Assembly (NCBI GenBank): GCA_030669265.1
Contig: DAOVDY010000090.1
Location: 1-5,045, forward strand
DNA length: 5,045 bases
DNA from: Desulfobacteraceae bacterium
GTDB lineage: Bacteria > Desulfobacterota > DSM-4660 > Desulfatiglandales > B25-G16
Direction of reading: 5' to 3'
The notes under the pieces are model-generated. The model was not told where the DNA came from. It did no database searches and saw only the letters and a program-made list of their open reading frames with translations. The translations under genes were made by a program, and so were the position numbers. This document shows, one piece after another, positions 1-5,045 of the stretch (the first letter of the stretch is position 1; each line of letters opens with the position of its first letter).

Positions 1-232
1 CTAACCTTCTATAGAAAAGGTAGTTAATATTTTTTGCCAACATCATAAGGAAAAGCCCAAAAAGACAAAATACTCCCTGCCTTTTAAGATAGTAATAGTG
101 ATCTCCATATCTCTCTTCGGCCAAAATTGAACTGGCAGAAAAAACCGCAATTAATCCAATGCCAATCAACAGGAGAACAGCGATGAGGATAGCAGGATCA
201 TAGCTGTAATTAGCTGTTTTCTTTGACACCAT
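1..232 (-). CDS. ftsW: FtsW, septal peptidoglycan glycosyltransferase (5' part, runs off the left edge)
   Basis: Only the first 77 codons are in the window. The translation starts MVSKKTANYSYDPAIL, followed by a hydrophobic first membrane segment (about residues 13-34) ending in the FSASS stretch typical of SEDS proteins. A short extracytoplasmic loop follows (AEERYGDHYYYLKRQ, residues 38-52), then the start of a second membrane segment (about 53-68). FtsW polymerises lipid II into glycan strands at the division septum, working with a class B PBP. RodA is the paralogue that could be confused with it, but the position directly after murD in a dcw cluster favours FtsW. The ATG at 232 is chosen because an AGGAG lies 8 nt upstream; a GTG at the next codon is a less likely start. 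The first 23 nt overlap the end of murD in another frame, which suggests translational coupling. Family proteins are usually about 360-400 residues, so roughly four fifths is missing. Confidence 0.93.
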   Translation of the reverse strand, partial: MVSKKTANYSYDPAILIAVLLLIGIGLIAVFSASSILAEERYGDHYYYLKRQGVFCLFGLFLMMLAKNINYLFYRRL

Positions 233-1580
233 TTTTTAATCTCCTAACCGAATCTTTAAAGACCTCTCCCCTGTGATTAAAGTCCTTAAACATGTCAAAA
301 CTCGCGCATGCTGGTGCAAGGAGAACTACATCTCCCTTCTGGGCCTGATTAAATGCAAGAGATACCGCATCAATCATACTGGTTGCCATACTCCATGATA
401 TTTTATTACCAAATGCCTCTGATAAAAGACCGCTCGCCTCCCCTAAGAAAACAGCCCGTTTTACCTTCTCAGACGCTGCCTCAACAAGAGGATGATAATC
501 GCTGCCTTTATCCCTTCCCCCGGCAATCAAGACAACTGGTTTTGAGAAACTGGCAATAGATTTGATGGCCGCATCTATATTGGTAGCCTTCGAGTCATTA
601 TAAAAATCTACACCTCGCACGGTACCCACACGCTCAATCCTATGGAGCAACCCCTTAAAATGATCAATGACCTCTTGTATAGCAGCCGGAGACATCTTGA
701 GGGTCATAGATATTAGGATTGCGGCCATTAAGTTTGCCCTGTTATGACTTCCAGGCAATGAAAATCTGTCCAGGTGAAATGTAATTGTCGCCTCCCCTGG
801 AAGTTTGGCCACTATATTTCCATTATCTAAAACTGCATACCGCTCAGGTTTGCTTTCTAATCCATACCTATATACTGTAGACCCATTTTTAGGCTGCACC
901 TCTCGTAGCCAGGGATCATCATCATTTAAAATGAGGGTCTGCCCTGGACCTTGGTTTGCAAATATTCTTTCTTTGGACCTTGCATAAGAGGTATAATCTG
1001 CATACCTGTCAAGATGATCAGGGCTTACATTAAGAATCAGGGCCATAAGAGGGGAAAAGGTTTGGATGGTGTCAAGTTGAAAACTGCTTATCTCTAGCAC
1101 GACATAATCAGCGTTCTGCTCTCCTTCTATGTAATACGTAAGTGGTCGGCCGATATTTCCGCCAACAAATACCCGTTTCCCCCCTTTACGGAGCATCTCA
1201 CCTATTAAATTTACAACCGTTGACTTACCATTTGTTCCGGTTACAGCTATACATGGTGTTTTTAAATATCTACTCGCAAGCTCTATCTCCCCTATAATGG
1301 AAACTCCCTGTTTCCTGGCCTGAGCAAGTGGCTTGATATCAAGTGAGACACCAGGGCTTACAACAATTAAATCCGATTCTAAAAAGGACTTTATCTTGTG
1401 CCCACCAAGCTCAAGCTTTACTCCTGATCGTAAAAGATCTGCTGCAACATCATTGTTGAAATCAGACTTCTTTCTCTTTTCGCTAACAGTTACTTGAGAT
1501 CCTTGCCTAACAAGCCACCGGGCCGCTGCAAGGCCACTCTGACCAAGTCCTACCACCAGAACATTTTTTTCAATTTTCAA
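210..1580 (-). CDS. murD: UDP-N-acetylmuramoyl-L-alanine--D-glutamate ligase (MurD)
   Basis: This cytoplasmic ATP-dependent ligase adds D-glutamate to UDP-MurNAc-L-Ala, the second amino acid step of the peptidoglycan stem peptide. The 456 residues match the usual family length (about 440-460). The N-terminal nucleotide-sugar binding domain opens with VLVVGLGQSG (residues 7-16). The central ATPase domain has the P-loop TGTNGKST (114-121), LEISSFQLD (162-170), NVSPDHLDRY (184-193) and the lysine expected to be carbamylated, K203 in SKERIF. PGSHNRANL (276-284) precedes the C-terminal domain, which carries HR (313-314), NDSKATN (328-334), GGRDKG (354-359) and APACASFDMF (422-431) with HRG (436-438). 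All key residues look intact. The start is TTG at 1580: a TAA lies directly upstream in frame, AAGG sits 7 nt ahead, and no in-frame ATG or GTG occurs before the GxGxSG motif. The gene begins 4 nt after mraY and ends inside ftsW. Confidence 0.97.
   Translation of the reverse strand: MKIEKNVLVVGLGQSGLAAARWLVRQGSQVTVSEKRKKSDFNNDVAADLLRSGVKLELGGHKIKSFLESDLIVVSPGVSLDIKPLAQARKQGVSIIGEIELASRYLKTPCIAVTGTNGKSTVVNLIGEMLRKGGKRVFVGGNIGRPLTYYIEGEQNADYVVLEISSFQLDTIQTFSPLMALILNVSPDHLDRYADYTSYARSKERIFANQGPGQTLILNDDDPWLREVQPKNGSTVYRYGLESKPERYAVLDNGNIVAKLPGEATITFHLDRFSLPGSHNRANLMAAILISMTLKMSPAAIQEVIDHFKGLLHRIERVGTVRGVDFYNDSKATNIDAAIKSIASFSKPVVLIAGGRDKGSDYHPLVEAASEKVKRAVFLGEASGLLSEAFGNKISWSMATSMIDAVSLAFNQAQKGDVVLLAPACASFDMFKDFNHRGEVFKDSVRRLKNGVKENS
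241..245 (-). promoter_or_regulatory. Ribosome binding site of ftsW, inside murD
   Basis: On the minus strand this reads AGGAG and is separated by 8 nt from the ftsW ATG at 232. It lies within the last codons of murD, so ftsW initiation happens on mRNA being translated as murD. It fixes the ftsW start. Confidence 0.8.
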
Positions 1581-1584
1581 TTAT

Positions 1585-2664
1585 TTACCTTAACTTAAGT
1601 GTGCTCATTGAAAGCAGAGCAAGCATAATTGCAATAATCCAGAACCGAATGGTCACCTTTGGCTCTGGCCATCCTTTGAGTTCAAAATGATGATGTATGG
1701 GGGCCATTCTGAATACACGCCTGCCACCAGTTATCTTAAAAAAACTCACTTGTAAGATCACTGAGAGGGCCTCAACCACAAAGAGGCCTCCGACCAAAAT
1801 AAGGGCTATTTCATGCTTGCTAATTACTGCTATCATTCCTAAGGCAGCCCCCAACGAAAGAGAGCCTGCATCTCCCATAAATACCTGAGCAGGATAGGTG
1901 TTGTACCATAAAAAACCCATGCCTGCTCCTACCACAGCACCACAAAACACAGAAAGTTCTCCTGCACCGCTTACATATGGAATCTGTAGGTAATGGGCAA
2001 TCTTTATATGGCCAGCAAGATAAGAAAACACGAGATAACTAAGGAAAGCGATAATAATCGGCCCTATAGCCAGACCATCCAATCCATCGGTTAGGTTAAC
2101 TGCATTGGATGCACCGACAACAACTAAAATAACCAAAATAATGTAAAACATCCCAATGCTAGGAAGAAAATTCTTCAAGAAGGGAAAACTTAGCTTAGAA
2201 TCAAAACCAGTGTACTTGTACAGCACTATTCCAACAAGGGCGGCAATTCCGGCCTGCATGGAAAATTTGCACCATCCTCTCAACCCTTTACTGCTTTTTC
2301 TTATTAACTTAAGATAATCATCCAAAAAGCCAATAGCACCAAAAAGCAAAGTAACAAGCAAGACCAGCCAGACATACATATTTTTTAGATCCATCCAAAG
2401 AATTGACGATACAAGCACTGAAATCAATATAAAGGATCCGCCCATAGTTGGTGTTCCAACCTTATTTTTATGGTTGGGAGGTCCATCCTCTCTGATATAC
2501 TGACCAATCTGGAGTCTGCTTAACCTTGGAATGATCCAGTATCCAAGAAGTAAAGAAAGAATAAGCGCAGTCAGGGTTGCATAGATAGTTCTGAATGTTA
2601 TATATCTAAATACATTCAGAAAGGAATAATCAGCATGAAACATATAAATCAGTTTATATAGCAT
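1585..2664 (-). CDS. mraY: Phospho-N-acetylmuramoyl-pentapeptide-transferase (MraY)
   Basis: This integral membrane enzyme transfers phospho-MurNAc-pentapeptide from UDP to undecaprenyl phosphate, forming lipid I on the cytoplasmic face of the inner membrane. The 359 residues match E. coli MraY (360) almost end to end. Visible motifs are GTPTMGG (70-76), the aspartate pair in FLDDY (D115, D116), NAVNLTDGLDGLA (187-199, with catalytic-site D193 and D196), NTYPAQVFMGDAGSL (255-269, with the conserved D265) and the uridine-binding-site HHH (324-326). About ten hydrophobic segments can be picked out, roughly at 21-43, 75-92, 97-115, 133-150, 168-186, 197-216, 236-253, 262-281, 286-307 and 337-356. 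The protein ends in STLKLR, as in many proteobacterial homologues. The ATG at 2664 has AAGGG 8 nt upstream; a second Met at residue 8 is a poorer candidate. It starts 4 nt after the murF stop and ends 4 nt before murD. Confidence 0.98.
   Translation of the reverse strand: MLYKLIYMFHADYSFLNVFRYITFRTIYATLTALILSLLLGYWIIPRLSRLQIGQYIREDGPPNHKNKVGTPTMGGSFILISVLVSSILWMDLKNMYVWLVLLVTLLFGAIGFLDDYLKLIRKSSKGLRGWCKFSMQAGIAALVGIVLYKYTGFDSKLSFPFLKNFLPSIGMFYIILVILVVVGASNAVNLTDGLDGLAIGPIIIAFLSYLVFSYLAGHIKIAHYLQIPYVSGAGELSVFCGAVVGAGMGFLWYNTYPAQVFMGDAGSLSLGAALGMIAVISKHEIALILVGGLFVVEALSVILQVSFFKITGGRRVFRMAPIHHHFELKGWPEPKVTIRFWIIAIMLALLSMSTLKLR
1588..1591 (-). promoter_or_regulatory. Ribosome binding site of murD, at the mraY stop
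   Basis: The minus strand reads TTAAGGTAAATAATTG across the mraY/murD junction. The AAGG core is 7 nt from the TTG start of murD and lies in the last codon region of mraY, abutting its TAA. It supports TTG at 1580 as the start and implies coupling to mraY translation. Confidence 0.65.
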
Positions 2665-2668
2665 TCTT

Positions 2669-4096
2669 CTATCCCTTACTTATCCCAAAATATTCACTCA
2701 CAGCCTCAACCACCTTATCAAGGGCCACCTTTCTTGAACCCTTCATAAAAAGAATGTCGCCCTTCCGTATATTTACCTTTATTGAATCACTCATCTCAGC
2801 ATGAGTAGTTGCAATGTGTGTCTGTTTTCTGTCCATACCCCCTTGACATGCCCCTTCTATAACTTCGTGCCCATGTTCACCCAATACAACTAAATATCTT
2901 GCTCCCATATCAGCTACGAGCTTACCCGCATTAAAATGGTATTTTGAAGACTCTTTGCCTAATTCCATCATCTCTCCAAGCCCTATTACCAAACCCTGTT
3001 TCTTTCCTACCAAGCCCTTAATAGTCTGTAGGGCCGCCCTGAGAGAAAATGGATTGGAATTATAGGTATCGTCAATAATCCGTATACCGCCATTCAAATC
3101 TATAAAATTAAAACGACCTTTAAGTGGCCTAAAACTTCCTAAACCCTGGGCAATCAATTCACTTGATATAGATAAACAAAATGCGATAGCCGCTCCACTT
3201 AATGCATTGAGGACATTATGGATACCTGGAAGATTTATTTTGATAGGTATCCTCTTGCCATTTATATAGATATTAAAGGCCTGGGCGCGGTCTCCGAACT
3301 TTTTTATTTTTTCAGCCCTTACCTTATTCGTCTTGCCTAATCCAAAAGTAAGTATCTGCCCTTGAAATGTTGGAGCCAGCTGCTCATATACTTCATCATC
3401 TCCGTTCAGAATTGCTGTCGACTCCTTAGACATCACTCTTAGAAGTTCACCCTTTGCCCTCATTACCCCATTTAAATTACCTAAGCTCTCTAAATGAGCT
3501 CTTTCTACATTGGTTATCAGTCCTATATCAGGGTCAGCAATCTGAGTTAGCCTGGCAATCTCACCGGCCATGTTCATACCCATCTCTAAAACAGCCAACT
3601 TGTGATGTTCCTGTAGCATTAAGATCGTCAAAGGCAAGCCAATGAGGTTATTGAAATTACCAGGGCTCTTCATTGTATTCGCCTTTAGGGATAGAATAGA
3701 GGCGGCCATTTCTTTTGTTGTGCTTTTACCATTACTTCCGGTTATGGCGATCACCTTTCCTCCCCACTGCTTCCGCCACCATGATGCCAAATCACCCAGG
3801 GCCTTTAGGGTAGATGAGACGCTAATTACAACCAGATTGTTATCTAAAAGCTCCTTATCTATAGTGGTGTCAGATTCCACAATTACGCCCACAGCTCCGG
3901 CATTAATTGCATTGGTTAAAAAATTATGACCATCATATCTCTCTCCCTTTAGGGCCAAGAAAATGTGCCCAGGAGTCATTTTTCTAGAATCAGTTGAAAG
4001 ACCCTTAGCGAATTCATCTGGTGAGCCAGATATCTGCCTTCCATTTATTGCTGAAGATACCTCCTTAATGGTTATTTCACCCCATTTTGCGGCCAT
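2669..4096 (-). CDS. murF: UDP-N-acetylmuramoyl-tripeptide--D-alanyl-D-alanine ligase (MurF)
   Basis: This cytoplasmic ATP-dependent ligase adds the D-Ala-D-Ala dipeptide to UDP-MurNAc-tripeptide, completing the pentapeptide precursor that MraY uses. The 475 residues are in the normal range (about 450-480). The N-terminal substrate domain carries STDSRKMTPG (34-43). The ATPase domain has the P-loop TGSNGKSTTKE (119-129), GNFNNLIGLPLT (146-157), EMGMN (171-175), TNVERAHLESLG (195-206) and the likely carbamylated K215 in MRAKGELL. LPGIHNVLNAL (289-299) and GRF (328-330 region) lead into the C-terminal domain with DDTYNSNP (342-349), GLGEMMELG (372-380) and MKGSRKVALD (451-460). The P-loop has Ser where many MurF proteins have Thr, a conservative change. 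The ATG at 4096 is the first in-frame start after murE, but its Shine-Dalgarno is weak (TAAGA, close to the ATG). The 35-nt gap before it is the longest non-coding stretch in the window. Confidence 0.97.
   Translation of the reverse strand: MAAKWGEITIKEVSSAINGRQISGSPDEFAKGLSTDSRKMTPGHIFLALKGERYDGHNFLTNAINAGAVGVIVESDTTIDKELLDNNLVVISVSSTLKALGDLASWWRKQWGGKVIAITGSNGKSTTKEMAASILSLKANTMKSPGNFNNLIGLPLTILMLQEHHKLAVLEMGMNMAGEIARLTQIADPDIGLITNVERAHLESLGNLNGVMRAKGELLRVMSKESTAILNGDDEVYEQLAPTFQGQILTFGLGKTNKVRAEKIKKFGDRAQAFNIYINGKRIPIKINLPGIHNVLNALSGAAIAFCLSISSELIAQGLGSFRPLKGRFNFIDLNGGIRIIDDTYNSNPFSLRAALQTIKGLVGKKQGLVIGLGEMMELGKESSKYHFNAGKLVADMGARYLVVLGEHGHEVIEGACQGGMDRKQTHIATTHAEMSDSIKVNIRKGDILFMKGSRKVALDKVVEAVSEYFGISKG
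2673..2677 (-). promoter_or_regulatory. Ribosome binding site of mraY, within the last codons of murF
   Basis: The minus strand reads AAGGGATAGAAGAATG. The AAGGG is 8 nt from the mraY ATG and overlaps the last Lys-Gly codons of murF, just before its TAG. Placement within the upstream gene indicates coupled translation. Confidence 0.7.
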
Positions 4097-4131
4097 TTTC
4101 TTACTGTTTGTTGTGTTTACCCAAAAAACTC
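4097..4131 (-). other. murE-murF intergenic gap
   Basis: This 35-nt A/T-rich spacer shows no inverted repeat, terminator or clear promoter. An AGGAG at 4129-4133 overlaps the murE stop codon. It is 32 nt from the murF ATG, too far to serve that start directly. The spacer also contains a seven-codon TTG-initiated frame (4101-4124) ending 4 nt before murF, discussed among the findings. Confidence 0.5.
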
Positions 4132-5045
4132 CTAACTGGTTGCAAGCTCTACCTCCTCAATATCATCAAAATATCTCTTTCTATTTCCAATAACCTGATA
4201 CTTTTCATGCCCCTTACCGGCAATTAAAATAATGTCTTCATCCTCTTTTTTTGCTATCTTGACAGCAGCATTGATCGCCTTTCTTCTATCCAAAATAATT
4301 GCATAGCCCCTTTCTTTGTGTGACAAATCTAATTCAATTCTCTTTAATCCTGATTCTTTTACTCCAGTCTCAATCTCATCGACAATCTTTGCCGGACTCT
4401 CCCCCCGTGGGTTGTCTGAGGTGATTATTGCAAAATCACTATAAAGTCCTGCTACCTTACCCATATCTGGCCTTTTACCCTTGTCCCTGTCACCTCCACA
4501 TCCAAAAACGGTGATCAGCCTTCCTTTAGTAAGTTGTCTCAATGTTTGAAGTACCTTTTCCAAAGCATCGGTGCTGTGGGCATAATCAACAAATACGGAA
4601 AGTCCTTTTTTGTTCTTAACGGGCTGAAGTCTGCCAGGAACAAAGGTAAGCCTTTGTATGCCCCTTGCAATAGTATTGAGGTCTATATCAAGGCTAAAGG
4701 CAACTGCAGCAGCTGCCAGTATGTTATAGACATTCATCTGTCCAAAAAAGGAAGATGCAATAGATATATCCCCTACTGGTGTAGCCAATTTAAAATGTAA
4801 TCCCTCTGCACTGAAATTAATATCGGTTGCCTTTAATAAACAATTATCTCCAAGGCCATAACTCACAACCGAAGCCTTTGTTATTCTTTCTAACATTCTC
4901 CCCTTTGGGTCATCCATATTGATTATTGCCTTTACTTGTCCTTCTTCTCTCAATGAAGAAAAGAGTAAAGATTTTGCCTTAAAATACTCTTCCATTGTTG
5001 AGTGGTAATCAAGATGATCCCTGGAAAAATTTGTAAATAGTGCCC
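4132..5045 (-). CDS. murE: UDP-N-acetylmuramoyl-L-alanyl-D-glutamate--2,6-diaminopimelate ligase (MurE), 3' part
   Basis: This cytoplasmic ATP-dependent ligase adds the third stem-peptide residue to UDP-MurNAc-L-Ala-D-Glu. The visible 303 residues are about the last 60% of a usual protein of roughly 490; the N-terminal domain and P-loop lie beyond the right edge. Reading continues open to the edge as ALFTNFSRDHLDYHSTMEEY, the conserved central-domain motif, so the Met at 4995 is internal and not the start. Counting from the first full codon, the lysine expected to be carbamylated is K24, VDYAH ends at 156, GCGGDRDKGKRPDM spans 181-194, DNPR spans 210-213 (bases 4405-4416) and GKGHE spans 276-280 (bases 4204-4218). 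DNPR is the family signature for meso-diaminopimelate; lysine-adding enzymes differ there. One mild oddity is DYAHSTDAL where DYAHTPDAL is usual. The gene ends 35 nt before murF. Confidence 0.97.
   Translation of the reverse strand, partial: ALFTNFSRDHLDYHSTMEEYFKAKSLLFSSLREEGQVKAIINMDDPKGRMLERITKASVVSYGLGDNCLLKATDINFSAEGLHFKLATPVGDISIASSFFGQMNVYNILAAAAVAFSLDIDLNTIARGIQRLTFVPGRLQPVKNKKGLSVFVDYAHSTDALEKVLQTLRQLTKGRLITVFGCGGDRDKGKRPDMGKVAGLYSDFAIITSDNPRGESPAKIVDEIETGVKESGLKRIELDLSHKERGYAIILDRRKAINAAVKIAKKEDEDIILIAGKGHEKYQVIGNRKRYFDDIEEVELATS

Larger units (their letters stand above)
1..5045 (-). other. dcw operon segment murE-murF-mraY-murD-ftsW
   Basis: Five co-directional genes with junctions of +35, +4, +4 and -23 nt form one apparent transcription unit entering from the right edge and leaving at the left. 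No terminator hairpin followed by a T-run and no convincing -35/-10 pair was found at any junction, so the promoter presumably lies upstream, beyond the right edge. The order is the classical one for Gram-negative and many other bacteria; murG and murC would be expected after ftsW on the left, and ftsI or ftsL before murE on the right (inference from the family arrangement). Confidence 0.85.

Noticed and set aside
119..129. No coordinates of note: Ser in the MurF P-loop (TGSNGKSTTK) as a possible loss of function (residue numbers given)
   Set aside because: Ser for Thr keeps the hydroxyl needed at this position, and all other MurF motifs are intact, so activity is expected.
3297..3315. T-rich run resembling a terminator tail
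   Set aside because: It lies inside murF, encodes lysine-rich sequence on the minus strand (AEKIKKFG), and has no adjoining GC-rich hairpin.
3673..3958. Three short GCC/CCTTTAGGG-like strings in murF (near 3673, 3801 and 3949)
   Set aside because: They are 9-11 bases long, irregularly spaced, vary at the edges and fall in codons under protein constraint; chance codon use explains them.
353..4800. Plus-strand open frames at 353-559, 805-987, 1697-1888, 3454-3645, 3642-3929, 3963-4193 and 4534-4800
   Set aside because: All lie antisense to clearly conserved mur or mraY coding sequence, have no recognisable domain, and arise as shadows of the real genes.
4132..4995. A separate gene starting at the Met at 4995
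   Set aside because: The frame stays open upstream to the window edge and encodes the conserved MurE motif FTNFSRDHLDYH, so this Met is internal to murE.

Overview
The window is a contiguous, densely packed piece of a bacterial division and cell wall (dcw) cluster. Every gene lies on the minus strand. In the direction of transcription (right to left) the order is murE (3' part only, running off the right edge), murF, mraY, murD, then the first 77 codons of ftsW, which runs off the left edge. This is the classical dcw gene order. No RNA gene, mobile element, CRISPR array, terminator or convincing promoter is visible, and no non-coding stretch exceeds 35 bases.

The genes form one pathway. MurE adds the third stem-peptide residue to UDP-MurNAc-L-Ala-D-Glu; its DNPR motif indicates meso-diaminopimelate. 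MurF adds D-Ala-D-Ala to give the UDP-MurNAc-pentapeptide. MraY transfers the phospho-MurNAc-pentapeptide to undecaprenyl phosphate at the inner face of the membrane, giving lipid I. MurD acts earlier, adding D-Glu to UDP-MurNAc-L-Ala. FtsW is the SEDS glycosyltransferase that polymerises lipid II at the division septum.

The spacing points to a single transcript with coupled translation: 35 nt between murE and murF, 4 nt between murF and mraY, 4 nt between mraY and murD, and a 23-nt overlap of murD with ftsW. The Shine-Dalgarno sequences of mraY, murD and ftsW lie inside, or run up to, the end of the preceding gene. murD starts with TTG.

The organism is a bacterium with moderately AT-rich DNA and mDAP-type peptidoglycan. 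The MraY sequence is close to the proteobacterial/Desulfobacterota type in length, in its HHH motif and in its C-terminal TLKLR, so a Gram-negative of that broad kind is likely. This is inference and genus cannot be named. I see no undescribed system here: this is an ordinary, well-preserved housekeeping region, and the findings concern small details of translation initiation.
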